From contig JBAIAC010000156.1 of the NCBI GenBank assembly GCA_037349315.1, positions 1,302,001 through 1,366,000 of the forward strand: DNA of 64,000 nt. The letters are read 5' to 3'. Origin of the DNA: Chelydra serpentina. Taxonomy: Eukaryota; Chordata; Testudines; Chelydridae. Shown one piece after another: positions 11,157 to 22,071 of this stretch; the first letter of the stretch is position 1; each line of letters opens with the position of its first letter. Both the position numbers and the translations under genes were made by a program. The notes beneath the pieces are model-generated. The model worked only from the letters and a program-made list of their open reading frames with translations, made no database searches and was not told the DNA's origin.

Positions 11157-12037
11157 TGTCATGAATATAGGGGGAAGGATAGCAACCTTTATGTATGCCA
11201 GCCCATTCAGTAGCATAAAATCCCTCCTTGGCAGCTGCACTGGATTTCCTTACCCGTAGAGGGTTAAGCAGTTCAAATAACCTAGTTGGCACCTGACCAG
11301 AAGGACCAATGAGGAAAGAAGATACTTTCAAATCTCGGGGGGAAGGATTTGTTTTGTTGTTCTGTGTGTTGTTCCCTCTCTGGATGGAGGGAGAAGTCAA
11401 GCAGGTACAATATCATCTGAAAAATATACCTGGAATAATCCATCTAGAAGCACAGAAATTGTGAGTAGGGAAAATAAATGTGTTAGGTTATCTCTTGTTT
11501 TGGCTTGTGAATTTCCCTATGCTAAAGTTTCAATGCTTTCCCTAGTTTCATTCCTGCTTTTGTAACTGTGAAGCTGAGCCCAGAGGGGAATCTTCTGTGT
11601 TTTAAATCTTTGTATTACCCCGTAAAAGTTACCTTCCACCCTGATTTTGCAGGTGTGATGCTTTTATTTTTTTCTTTATAATAAAAGTTCTTCTTTTAAG
11701 AACCCGATTGATTTCAGTGTCCTGAAGACAAAGAGTCTGGTCTGTACTCACATTCTAAGGCAACTGGTTGGTATTTATTCTCAAGCCTCCCCAGGAAAGG
11801 GCGTGAAGGGGTTTGGGGGGGATATATTGTGGGGATAAGGATTGCAAGTGATCCTTCCCTGAATTTTTGTGTAAATCACTTGGTGGTGGCAGCAATATAC
11901 CGTCCAAGGACAAGGGAAGGAATTTGTACCTTGGAGAAGTTTTAACCTAAGCTGGTAGAATATAAACTTAGGGGGTCTTTCATGCAGGTCCCCATATCTG
12001 TACCTCAGAGTTCAGAGTGAAGGGGGGTACCCTGACA
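11157..12037 (+). mobile_element. Solo LTR inserted in the hAT relic
   Basis: The 881-bp LTR starts TGTCATGAA and ends CCCTGACA. The 5-bp TSD GGTGC lies at 11152-11156 and 12038-12042. An 'ataataaaagttcttct' polyadenylation-like site near 11675 fits a plus-strand LTR. The insertion interrupts the transposase motif DNGANMKG exactly between DNG and ANMKG, so the pre-insertion sequence is recoverable and confirms the borders. Confidence 0.9.
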
Positions 12038-12129
12038 GGTGCAAACATGAAGGGGAAAAACACGGGTGTACCAGGCAAGAAACCTTAATCAAAACCCAAG
12101 ATCATTGATACTCATTTAATCTCGTGGTG

Positions 12130-12620
12130 GGGGATGCTGCAACATCTTCAACAGAGTCCATGTCCCTCTTTTTCAACCTACCTGCAATGGAATAAACTTT
12201 TTAAAAAATCACCAATGGATACACAACTGCAAATGCGGCACACGTGGCTCGAAATACTGGACAAAGACATCAAAATGCACATTGATGTTGCCAAATGCCT
12301 TCCCACAGGTGCCAAAAAGGATTGGTCAATCTAGAAAAGTTTAAAATTGCTTCTAAACACGAATTGGCAGTCAAAAGTCAATATGCAGAAGAGGGGCTAT
12401 TTCAATACCCCAGACACATGTGACTGTTGGGAAACAAAAACCATGGAACATCTGTTGGTCTGTCAGCTCCTGGAGGAACCGTACACTATGGACGGTCTTG
12501 CCAAGGTTACAGACCAAACCATATCATGTGCCCAATACCAGGAAAAAAATCTATGATTCTGGTGGAAGAACACAAGATGAAGAAGAAGGCTGGTTGTGTT
12601 AGGGAGCTATGTACAGACAA
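12130..12620 (+). pseudogene. Non-LTR retrotransposon C-terminal fragment
   Basis: Two overlapping frames carry 'KNTNWQSKVNMQKRG'-like and CDCWETKTMEHLLVCQLLEE. This resembles the Cys/His C-terminal motif (CxCxxxQTMxHxxxxC) seen after reverse transcriptase in RTE/Jockey-type LINEs. The clade cannot be fixed from this fragment. It follows directly on the hAT relic. Confidence 0.45.
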
Positions 12621-12639
12621 GTACAGCTAGTACAGGCAA

Positions 12640-14710
12640 GATCCCCTTGTGCTGGAGGCAGGTGGTAACAAGGTGATTCTCAGCCCTGGGTACCGCAAGA
12701 AGAAGTGCAATCACTTAACATTGACAATCTTGCTAACTATTGAGTCACATCTTCCCTTCTTGGGTAAGATTGTGGTGAAGGTTGTGGTGAGACAGCTCAG
12801 TATCAAGATGCTTCTGATCTCCTTGACCATTGTCAATCTGGGAGTAGATCAGACTTTGGCACAGAGATTGTATTGGTTGATGATTCTCTCCTGGCAATGG
12901 ATGAAGATCAGGTGACCATGCTGGTATTATGAGATCTATCAGCTGCTTTCAATACTGCCAACTTGCCTACAGACCCTGGAAGGAATAGATAGGCTGCTAT
13001 TTAGTAGCTTGTTTAGGACAATTGTTCCTCTTCACAAACAGCTCTCAAGACTTGGGTGCCTCGAAGCAGGGCCGGCACTTCCACTAGGTGACCCTAGGCG
13101 GTTGCCTAGGGCACCAGGATTTTGGGGGGCGGCATTTCGGTGGTGGCGACTCCCGGCAGTGATTTGGTGGCAATAAAAGCAGCCGCCGAAATGCCGCTGA
13201 GAACGTAGCTTCAGAAGAGCTGCTGGCGCAGGTGGAGGTGAGCTGCTGCCGTGGGGGGGGGGGGGGAGAGCTGCCGCGGTTGGGGGGCCTGGCTGCCACA
13301 GGGGGGTGGGGAGCTGCCACGGGGGGCTGCCATGGGGGGGAGCCGCCCCAGGCGGGGGGTTAACTGCCGTGGGGGGGGGGGAGCTGCCACGGTTGGGGGT
13401 CCTGGCTGCCACAGGGGGGTGGGGAGCTGCCACGGGGGGCTGCCATGGGGGGGAGCCGCCCAGGCGGGGGGTTAACTGCCGTGGGCGGGTGGGGAGCTGG
13501 CCGCTTCGGGTGGGGGGGAGGCACCGCTGCCTGTGGGCGGGGGGCTGAGCTGCCACAAGCGGGGGGTTAGCCACCACGGGGGGCGTGTGGGGAGCCACCG
13601 TGGCCTGTGGGGGTGGAGTTAGTTCCACGGGTGGGGGGCTGGCCACTGCGGGGGGGGGGGAGCTGCTGCGGGTGGGGGGCTGGCTGCTGCGGGGGGTGGA
13701 GAGCTGCCGCGGGCGGAGGGCTGGCTGCAGTGGGCGGGGGGAGCTGGCTGCCGAGGGGTGGGGGTGGCGTTATCTGGGGGCGGGGGCACGCAGGGCTGGT
13801 GCAAGGAAGTTTCGCCTAGGGCGTGAAACTTCCTTGTACCGGCCCTGCCTCCAGGTGGTGTTCTGTCACCCATACTCTTCAAAGTGTTCATGGGGTCATT
13901 AGTAGGGTTAATATAGAGGCATAGGGTGAGCTTTTTCCAGTATTCTAGTGGCAATGTGTCCATCTCATCCAACTAGTCCAATATAGGTCAGTGCCTCAGC
14001 CTGCGTCTAGCTGAGGGTGGGGCATGGATGAGAGCTACTTGGCTGAAACTCAACCCAAATAAGACTCAGGTGATCATGGTGGGCTCTGGGAAGCAACCAA
14101 AGGAGCTGGAAAAAGTACTGTCAGTCCTTTGATTGAGGGAATATGTCTGCCATTAGTTATTAGGGTTTGCAACTTAGGGGTGATTTTAGACCCCCTGTTG
14201 CGGTTTGCTGATCATATTACAGCAGTGACCCAGTCAGCTTTTTAACATCTGAGTGTAGCTAGGAGGTTGCGACCTTTCTTTTTGGATGTGGGCTTTGCCA
14301 CGGTTACCCATACTTTTGTCATCTAAAGCTTAGTCTATTGCAGTGTGCTCTACATGGAGCTACCCCTCAAACCCGTTCACTCAGAGGCTGAAGATGGTGC
14401 AGAATGCAGCTGTTTGATTACCCAATGCTCCTGGACCTACACTAGCTATCATTTGGTCTCCAGGATGAATTTAAGGTGTTGGCTATGACCTATAAGACCC
14501 TGCATGGCCTGGGACCGGCCTACCTCACAGTGAAGGGATTGGCTCACTGCTGGCACCTCCTCATGGCCAGCTGTGACATGACAGCTGTCTCTCCCCTTGG
14601 GTCTGCTGCCACTGGCTGCTCTGCCTTTGCGGTGGCCTGCTGTTTTCTGTGACTTGGCCCTCTTTAACACATGTAAGCAATGGAATCAACGCCCTTTATC
14701 CTTCTGTTCT
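12640..14710 (+). pseudogene. CR1/L3-clade LINE relic, split by a hAT insertion
   Basis: Before the insertion the frames read FLGKIVVKVVVRQLS and LVDDSLLAMDEDQVTMLVL, followed by DLSAAFNTA. This is a typical RT segment of L2/L3/CR1-group LINEs. After it come LNPNKTQVIMVGSGKQ (about 14050), LGVILDPLLRFADHI and the start of the thumb/C-terminal region (LVYCSVLYMELPLKP, then 'QNAAV'-like sequence near 14400). The non-autonomous hAT at 13067-13847 interrupts it. Multiple stops are present. Confidence 0.6.
13067..13847. mobile_element. Non-autonomous hAT with G-rich minisatellite core
   Basis: The termini are CAGGGCCGGCAC on the left and GTACCGGCCCTG on the right, hAT-like. The flanking 8-bp direct repeat is imperfect: cctcgaag (13059-13066) and cctccagg (13848-13855). 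The ends share 'cctaggcggttgcctaggg'-type sequence. The core, about 13240-13780, is a tandem array of roughly 55-120 bp units rich in GGGG runs ('gggagctgccacgggg'). Many open frames in it are compositional. A related element lies at 36747-37379. Confidence 0.7.
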
Positions 14711-14723
14711 TCTAAGTCCCTTT

Positions 14724-15018
14724 GGGTATGTCTACACTATCTGCCGGATCAGCGGGTAGCGATCGATCTATCGGGGCTCGATTTATTGCGTCTAGTCTAA
14801 ATGCAATCAATCAATCCCCGAGCGCTCTCCCGCCAACTCCAGTACTCCACCACTGCGAGAGGCACAGGTGGAGTCGATGGGGGAGTGGCAGCAGTCGACT
14901 AACCACTGTGAAGGCGCTGCAGTAAGTCGATGTAAGCACGTCGACTTCAGCTACGCTATTCTCGTAGCAGAAGTTGCGTATCTTAGGTAGATCCCCCTCT
15001 CCCAGTGTAGACCAGGGC
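14724..15018. mobile_element. Harbinger-like MITE
   Basis: The ends are GGGTATGTCTACACT and AGTGTAGACCAGGGC, flanked by TTT on both sides (14721-14723, 15019-15021). The body contains 'gtcgacttcagctacgct', related to the MITE at 16903. Confidence 0.65.
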
Positions 15019-15429
15019 TTTGACTCCCAGTGAGTTGATCACACACTTAACCCTCCGCAGAAAAGTGCTGCAAACTTTTAACTAGTGTAATTTTTTTTTT
15101 TTTTAGTGTATAAAATCAGGCTCATAAAAACTGAAGAATCAAGCAGTTATGACAACTACATGATGGAAATTTTGGAAGTCATTAAAGCAGGTAAGAGCTT
15201 CTTTGGTTTGAAAAAAATCAACCTGATTCCAAAATTATGAGCATTCTGTTTCAATGACCATTGGTATAAAGGCCAGTGTAAGAGGTATTAGCTTAAGGGT
15301 CCAGGTGATAAGATAAAGATCATTCAGTTTGTTGCTTCAGGGCATTACTGCTCACCATAACAAATCAGGAAGGAAACTGCCCCCCATACAGCACTGCACA
15401 ATTGGCCAGTTGAATTATGGGAAGTTTCC
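15019..15429. other. No recognised feature
   Basis: This AT-rich stretch has a run of 16 T near 15090. I see no exon or repeat end. It may belong to the same old repeat that continues at 15430. Confidence 0.3.
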
Positions 15430-15905
15430 ACTTTCCTCTGAATTATCCACATGTTTGGAAGGATTAGATTTTTTATCAGTAAATGTCACACTGATTTCAC
15501 CATACACACACAAACCAATGGACAAATATTTCTGTCGACAATAATCAAAATGTAAGAAAAATGTTGCATGAGAACTTCTTAGAGTTTGATTTAAGGATAT
15601 CTGCTTTGTAAATTATAATGTGTGATGCTGACAATTTCATAGAATATCAGGGTTGGAAGGGACCTTAGGAGGTCATCTAGTCCAACCCGCTGCTCAAAGC
15701 AGGACCAATCCCCAATTTTTGCCCCAGATTCCTAAATGGCATCCTCAAGGATTGAACTCACAACCCTGGGTTTAGCAGGCCAATGCTCAAACCACTGAGC
15801 TATCTCTCCCCTCCTAATTTGTTTGTTCACAGTTATAATGCTTTAACTTTTTTTGAATCTCAACATCTACTGTAATTAAATAATTATTGTCTGAGGCAGA
15901 GTTCA
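15430..15905 (+). repeat. Interspersed repeat of unknown class, copy 1
   Basis: Collinear similarity to 25155-25560: 'ggaaggattagattttttat', 'caataatcaaaatgtaagaa', 'gatttaaggatatctgcttt' and 'ataatgctttaactttttt'. A SINE interrupts it at 15638-15815. Confidence 0.6.
15638..15815 (-). repeat. Tortoise PolIII-type tRNA SINE
   Basis: On the minus strand the element begins 'aggaggggagagatagctca' (A box), has the B box 'gtgagttcaatcc', and ends with a CR1-like 3' tail ('tggactagatgacctcctaa' then 'ttctatga'). A TSD aattt flanks it at 15633-15637 and 15816-15820. The CR1-shared tail implies mobilisation by CR1 machinery. Confidence 0.85.
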
Positions 15906-16149
15906 AGAACCTGTGCATAGAATATGTGGAGTTCTCCCAGGCCATGATGATATTTGGATGCCCACAGTCAACATAGAAATGGCCATTGCAGTGGCCTTAA
16001 TTGGATGGTTTGAGCTGAGCTGGAACATAATGCTCAGGCCAAGACACAATCACTGCGACAGTCTTGATACTGCAATATCCCCTGCCCTTCATGGGGCTTC
16101 TCTCTTTGCGTTCTTATTGTTTTTCTATATGTATTCAGCGACCCAAAAA

Positions 16150-16400
16150 CCCTACATTAACGCAGAGTTAATGTTGCTAGGTGGTACGTCGTCCCCTTGC
16201 AGAATGCTGAGTTGAGTTGCCCGTGCAACCTTAATGCTGCCCTTTTTCAGCAATGCCCCAATACACCCTGTTAACACTGCACAGAAATGTACATGCCCTT
16301 CATTGCCTTTTGCAGTCCATTCACTCCCACCCACAGAATTCCATTGAACACTGTTAAAGGGCAAAACCAAAACAACAAAAATGGTTGCCCACACCTCCTT
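16150..16400 (-). repeat. Left arm of a 2-kb-spaced inverted repeat
   Basis: The reverse complement of this segment matches 18415-18700: 'ggaattctgtgggtgggagt', 'ggcattgctgaaaaagggca', 'taaggttgcacgggcaac' and 'cctagcaacattaactctgc'. The pair may be two copies of one unnamed repeat or the ends of a larger element. Confidence 0.6.
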
Positions 16401-16454
16401 CTCTCTGTTTTCCAGGAGCTGACAGTGGCCAATGGGAATTATCTGGACAGAGCC

Positions 16455-17400
16455 CAGGTGTGGTCAGTGTGTTAGGTGCACCTGCACTAAATGGTGGAGG
16501 CAGTAGTTGGGCATGCTGAGTAAAGGTACGTCTGTGACATGAGGACATATGGATGACTTTGAGGTGTGTGACAGAACTGTGATTACGATATGAGGAGATC
16601 TGTGTTTTGCATCCTCCAAAGTATGTGAGCAAAGGGAAGTGCTGCATGTGTACTTTCAGGATCTGGTATGCATCATTTCCGTGCAGAATTGTATATGTTA
16701 TGCAGTTAGCAGAGCCCGGGGGCTTTATTGCAAGAGGTATTGTCAGTAGCGAGCTGGGATATGAGAGCACTCTAAGCATTTATCTGCCTGCACTCCAGAT
16801 GAAGTGACTGTGGCCAGTGTCAGGTGTAGCTGTACTGAATGGCGGAGGCAGTAGTTAGCCCTGCCTGGTAGAGGTGTATTTCCGAGATCTGTGGATTCCT
16901 TTGGCTAGGTCTACACTAACCCCCCCTGTCGAACTAAGATACGCAACTTCAGCTACGTTAATAACGTAGCTGAAGTCGAAGTACCTTAGTTCGAACTTAC
17001 CTGTGGTCCACACGCGGTGCGTAGGCTCCCCCGTTGACTCCGCCTGCTCCGTTCGCAGAGCTGGATTACCGGCGTCGATGGCGGAGCACTTCCTGGTTCG
17101 ATTTATCGCGTCTAGACAAGACGCGATAAATCGAACCCAGAACATCGATCCCGCGCCTCCGACGCGAGAGGTAAGTATAGACCTACCCTTAGAGGTGTGT
17201 GACAGAGCTGTGACTGTGATATGAGGAAATCAGTGTTTTCCATTTTCTCCTGCATGAGGAAAGAGTGTTGTGTGTGTACCTTCAGATTGCAGTATGCATA
17301 ATTTCTGTGTAGGATTGTTAATAGCAGGACATAGGGCTTTTATTATAAGGGATACCGTTAGCAGGGAGACAGAATTTGAGGGGATTGCAATGCTTTAATG
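16455..17400 (+). repeat. Tandem duplication of a ~370-bp unit
   Basis: Unit 1 runs from about 16455 to 16812. Unit 2 runs from about 16815 to 17400 and contains the MITE at 16903-17188. Shared ordered stretches are 'ggaggcagtagtt', 'gaggtgtgtgacagaactgt', 'gatatgaggagatc', 'gtaccttcag/gtactttcag', 'ggctttattgcaag' and 'agcactctaagcattt/attgcaatgcttta'. Divergence is moderate, so the duplication predates the MITE insertion. Confidence 0.65.
16903..17188. mobile_element. Harbinger-like MITE with long internal palindromes
   Basis: The ends are GGCTAGGTCTACACTA and TAGTATAGACCTACCC, flanked by TTT (16900-16902) and TTA (17189-17191). It has two strong hairpins: 14-bp perfect arms at 16947-16975, and 17-bp perfect arms with a 5-nt loop at 17097-17135. 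An outer pair TCGAACTAAG/CTTAGTTCGA encloses the first. Confidence 0.75.
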
Positions 17401-17489
17401 GTGGTTAAGTGAAAGCGAGATGGTATCCTGTGAATAAGTATAAGGAGTTATTGTAAAAGTCTGTGAAGTAGTTCTTAAATTGTAATCTG

Positions 17490-18300
17490 TAGTGTTATCA
17501 GATGCCACCAGTGTGGTGCTCTGCTCTAGCCAATGTTGATAACAGTCGGCTGCGTGTGTGTTCCCTCTGTATGCTACCCCATCTCTGCGCAAATAGCTGA
17601 CACAGCAGACCCCGAGAAAACCCCCAATGACCACAGACTCTGTTAAGGTATGAAGGCACCCGGCCAGGTTTATTGCCAAACGAAACAGTCTCTAGCTCCC
17701 TGGATCAGATGTCTACAGTTCTGCTAGTACATATGTGCTCCCTGACAATGGACACAACTCAGTCAGTGGCGAGACACTCCACTCTCCCCTAGACTGGACA
17801 AAGACAACTCCTCAGGGGTGAATTCTTATACACAGGTACAAACAAGTTACACATCACTCCTGATGTATTGAGGTGCAACCCCTCTACCTAGCAAGGAGCA
17901 ACCCCTCCAAGCAGTAAAGTGCTGCCTCTCACCTTGTACATGTTGGTTCGAACAAAACAACTCTATCCATCATATTACCCTTTTGCCCCTGTCTTTAGGA
18001 TGGGTCAGCTTGTTCCTTGTTATGTGTGTGGAATGTGCAAGTATCGGAGTGTCCAGTACCTTTTAGGTATGTATCTTTTTGCAGCATCAGCCCTTTCCTT
18101 GCCAGCTTCTGTGAGTGGGGCCTGCCTCTGGCTCACAGCTTAACTTTGCTTTATGTTATCAAAGTCTTGACCATTACTTTAGTTCAGGCCTTAGGCCTCA
18201 TACTGGGACTTTGATACACGGGTTTATGTTTCAGGGCCTCATCTTACTATTCTTTCTGGGCTGTTGGCTAAGTGGGAGGAGTATGCCAGGATCTTGAACC
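17490..18300 (-). repeat. Possible LTR in reverse orientation
   Basis: The sequence resembles LTR DNA I recall from turtles ('gaaaacccccaatgacca', 'aggtatgaaggcacccggcc', 'tgccaaacgaaacagtc'). No termini, TSD, PBS or coding region could be fixed. It may equally be an unclassified repeat between the two inverted arms. Confidence 0.25.
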
Positions 18301-18414
18301 TCCTCGATCTTATAGTGCCAAGGGCTAGTGGAAGCATGTGCTGAGTTCATATTGAGGCATTGCTCAAAAAGTGTAGTGGGAACAAAAAGTGTAGTGGCAA
18401 GGGGGGGGGCGGGG

Positions 18415-18700
18415 GAGGAAGCCTTTAAAAGTGGCCGATGGAATCCTGTGGGTGAGAGTGAATGGGTTGTAAAAGGAGGTGAAAAGCTTGTAGATCTCAG
18501 CAACTGTGGGTTGGCAGATTAAAGTATGTATGTTAATGGTTTGCATTTGGGCATTGCTGGAAGAGGGTAGAGTTAAGGTTGCAGGGGCAACGTTAACTCT
18601 GCACTTCCTGGGTTTGAGTTTTGCTCACAACAATGTTTTGCAAGCGGACAACATACTGCCAAGCAACCTTAACTCTGTGCTAACAGGCTTTTGCTGTTGA
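18415..18700 (+). repeat. Right arm of the inverted repeat
   Basis: See the arm at 16150-16400. This copy reads 'ggaatcctgtgggtgagagt', 'ggcattgctggaagagggta', 'taaggttgcaggggcaac' and 'aagcaaccttaactctgtgc'. Confidence 0.6.
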
Positions 18701-19069
18701 ATTTCCTGTTTTTTGGAACAAAAAGTTAGTAGACATTTGGGCAATTTATACATTTCTGGTCCCACAGTTAGCATATTGAGCCAGCCATCCCTGCCGCCTA
18801 CCTACCACGCATATCAGCGGTGTCCTACCAGCCCTACTCTGGCACACCTTCCCAGCCATGCCCCTGACCCATTCAATGCACTCCTCTGCCAACCTGGCCC
18901 CCTCCCCATTACTATGCCTAGGCCTCCCCGCTGCAAGCAGGGAATGCATCTCCCTGAACTCTTCACTCCCTGGTATACAAATGCTCCTATTACCATTACT
19001 TGCCCTCTCCTATAACCTGAATCACATCTTGTGTCTGGAACAAAGGACAACTATGTTACAGTGGAATAG

Positions 19070-19330
19070 TATTGGGGTGCAGGAAGGTTGGGGTATAAGT
19101 TGGTTGGGATGCAGTGGCAGAGCTGAGGGTGCAGGGAAGATGGGGTCCACTAGACCACTGGCAGAGCTGGAGAGTGCAGGGGGGGTTGGGGATGCACTGG
19201 AAGAGCTGGGGTGTTTGCATGCAGAGGTTTGGGGTGAACTGGCAGGACATGTTGGGGTACAAGGTGGTTGGGGTGCACTGGCAGAGCTGGGGCTGCATGG
19301 TGGTTGGGGTGCCGGTGGGTTGGAATGGTT
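19070..19330 (+). repeat. G-rich imperfect tandem repeat
   Basis: At least six degenerate units are built around 'gcactggcagagctggggtg' and 'ggttggggtg'. Open frames on both strands here (18858-19479) follow from the repeat composition. Flanking 18720-19069 and 19331-19600 show no feature I can name. Confidence 0.6.
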
Positions 19331-20023
19331 TGGCAGCGGTGGGGGGTGCCATGTCTCCCTCACCTGAGCCCCCAAACTCTTGCACCACACTTACCATCCA
19401 TCCATTATTTATCCACCTCCCCAGAATCTTCCTTGCTCCAGCCCCAAACCCCTCTAGCCCTATTCCTTCCCCTCCCTAATACCACTCCCATTTCAAGAAG
19501 CATTCACAGGTCTGATTTCCCCCCCCTCCAAATAGTTTATTTCATTTCCACCAAAATAAATCTGGCACCTATGACTCACAAATTGTAGCACCTCCAGCCA
19601 CTCAGTTCCAGACTCCTTTCCTCTTGGCTACACTCACGAGTTACAGCGCAATAAAACTGCCTACAGCGCTGTACCTCACTAACCGTCTACACTTGCAAGG
19701 CACGTACAGTGCTGCGTCTCCGCAGGTACAGCGCTGCTGCTACTGCACCTCCCCGAGAGGACTAACGTGTGTTGCGCTGCCGCTGGTGCGCTGCGGCTAC
19801 AGTGTGGCCACCCAATGTGCTCTTATTGGCCTCCAGAAGTATTCGGAAGTATCCCACAACGCCTGTTCTAGTCACTCTGGTCATCAATTAGAACTCTACT
19901 GCCCTGGCCTCAGGTGACCAACCGCCAGTACCACCTTTTAAATTCCCTTTGGAATTTTAAATATCCCCTTCCTGTTTGCTCAGCCAGGCGTGGAGTGCTC
20001 TCAGCGCATCTTTCCAGGTAACC

Positions 20024-21809
20024 ATGCCTCCACATGCCAGGCGAGCCCCAGTATGGAGCAATACCGAGTTGCTGGACCTCATCGCTGTTTGGGGGGAGGA
20101 AGCTGTCCAGTCCCAGCTGCGATCCAGCCGGAGGAATTTTGATACTTTCGGCCAGATATCAAGGGCCATGATAGAAAGGGGCCATGACCGGGACGCAATG
20201 CAGTGCAGGATAAAAGTGAAGGTGCTGCAGAGTGCGTACCGCAAAGCCCGCGAGGCAAACAGCCGCTCGGGTGCTCCCCCCACAACCTGCCGATTCTACA
20301 AAGAGCTGGACACAATACTTGGGGGTGACCCCGCCTCCGTTCCGAGCACCACCGTGGACACGGAAGAGCGGGAGGAGGAGGAGGAAGAGGAGGAGGAGGA
20401 GGAGGGGGTTGAAGAAAGCAGGAGTGAGGGTGCTGGGGCTGGGGGGAGACACCCCTGACTCCCTGGGGGCATGCAGCCAGGAGCTCTTCTTGAGCCAGGA
20501 GGAAGGGAGCCAGTCGCAACAGCCGGTATGCGGTGGAGGAGAAAGAGAAGAGCAGGTTCGTGGTAAGCAGCTTTTTTTTTCGGGAAGGAGTTTTTTCGGT
20601 GCGGGCTCCTTGGGCGAGGAGGGTTTGGGCTGCATGCATGCCTAGATGCAGAAGAGCGCATTGATATGGTTTATTACATCGTGGTAATCGGCCATTGTAA
20701 TCTCTTCGAAAGTCTCATCCAGAGCGTGGGCAATGCGCTTGCGCAGGTTTATTGGGAGAGCCGCCGTGGTCCTTGTCCCATTCAGGGTAACGTGTCCGCG
20801 CCACTGTGCCGCGAGGGGCGGGGGGACCATTGCTGCACACAGGCAAGCTGCATATGGGCCAGGGCGGAAGCCGCATTGCAGTAGAAGACCCTCCCTTGCT
20901 TCCCCGGTCACTCTCAGCAGTGAGATATCTTCCAGGACGAACTCCTGAGGAAAATGTGGGGACAGTGTTCAGTGTAGGTTCCCCCTGCAGCTGTTGGCTC
21001 TCCCCATGGCACAGAAACCCGCTGGACAGTACATCCGTGAAACAATCAGTCCCCCTTGACCCTGTGCTTACTCACCATTTTGGGGCTCCCATGGGTTCTG
21101 TGCACTCTCTTTGGGATGGGAAAATTGTGCTGTTTTGGAGACTGTGTGTGCCCTCCTTAAGTGTGGGGGAATCATTGCTCTGTCTGGCATAAAACAATGA
21201 TGCCTCTGTTAAGTGTTGCATTTTGCCTTCACAGATGCAACCTTGAGATCTCCGCCGTCCGTCTTATCACCGTTTGAGAGACTCCAAAGGCTCAGGAAGA
21301 GGCCCAGAAGAATGAAAGAAGACATGCTGCAGGAAGTTATGAACCAATCTCTTAAAGAGAATCAAAAGGCTCAGGAGTGGAGGGAGAGCGAAAGCAGGCT
21401 CCGCCAGGAAAACGCTTTGCACCGGCGGCAAAGCATGCAGCTCCAGCAGGAAAGTACAAAGGAACTGATAAGCATCATGGCGCGCCAAGCGGACTCTATC
21501 CAGGCGCTCGTCGCCATGCAGGCAGAGCACTACCGTGCCCGTCCCCCCCTGCAGCCATTGTCCCAGAACTCTTTGCCTTGTGCCCCCATGTCACCTCCTG
21601 CCCACTTCACCAAACATCCAGGTTCTTATCGCCCACACCAGCTGCCTCCAACACCTGTAGCTTCACCACCCAGCACTGGAAACTATGACCCTTACCCACT
21701 GCACTCAACTCCCATCCCGAATTATAGGCATCCTGAAGTGCAGCACTCACTGCACAGCACTCCAGACAGGAAGGCCGAGTATGAGAGCAGGGCATACCAT
21801 AACCTGTGA
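20024..21809 (+). pseudogene. Harbinger Myb/SANT-like DNA-binding protein gene
   Basis: Start at 20024 (ATG, 'aaccATGcc'). Exon 1 (20024-20562) encodes MPPHARRAPVWSNTELLDLI and a SANT-like trihelix domain with three spaced Trp/Phe-type positions (about residues 10-95: 'VWSNTELL', 'FDTFGQISRAM', 'YRKAREAN', 'FYKELDTIL'). An acidic Glu run and a frame with DTPDSLGACSQELF follow. A single missing G in the G run near 20440 shifts the frame and gives an early stop at 20456-20458. The donor GTG|GTAAGC (20563) and acceptor 'gccttcacag' (21234) define an intron of 672 bp, with matching phase 1. Exon 2 (21235-21809) encodes RLQRLRKRPRRMKEDM, a long Gln/Glu-rich coiled coil and a Pro/His-rich tail, stop at 21807-21809. 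In this family the Myb-like protein helps the transposase bind and enter the nucleus. Confidence 0.8.
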
Positions 21810-22071
21810 TTGAACCATTCCCCACGCCACCCACCACCCCATTTCCCTTTCTGTCTCACAAGCAGTTGTGTTTCTTTTTAATACATGTATTTTCTCTTTA
21901 ATAAATGGATGTGAAAACAGTCTTTATTATTGCATAAAGTAAAAGATACCTTAGCCCAGGAAAGAAACAGGCAACGCAAGTCAGCTTAGCAAACACAAAT
22001 CAGCTTAGCAAAAACAGATTATTAATAACATTGGAACCACTTCACTTCAGGGTCGTGCAGGGCAGCAGACA

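Larger units (their letters stand above)
10075..12115 (+). pseudogene. hAT (TTF/ZMYM-like zinc finger) transposase relic
   Basis: Pieces of one transposase can be read in order. They are MDFPLDEQNRHFS (about 10110), NDWKHMSQILVHREKSPSHF (about 10300), FRGS-like 'TFQGSFDRLF' (about 10510), ILDYTPDVSHSEKMSFTVRF (10695-10755), IQEHFIGF and TGEGL, then TTLEEFNIDIRDYW (11090-11130), DNG and GANMKGKNTGV (12038-12075). This matches the TTF-type zinc finger and DDE core of ZMYM-like hAT transposases. Two later insertions split the frame: a MITE at 10839-11074 and a solo LTR at 11157-12037. Removing them mentally restores contiguous family motifs across both joints. Stops and frameshifts make it non-functional. 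Its termini were not found. Confidence 0.75.

Noticed and set aside
13032..13972. Long Pro/Ala- or Gly-rich frames on both strands
   Set aside because: They are produced by the G-rich tandem array inside a hAT element.
20079..20661. Minus-strand frames of 121-186 codons opposite the Harbinger Myb-like gene
   Set aside because: They are antisense shadows of exon 1; the plus strand carries the recognisable SANT-like domain.
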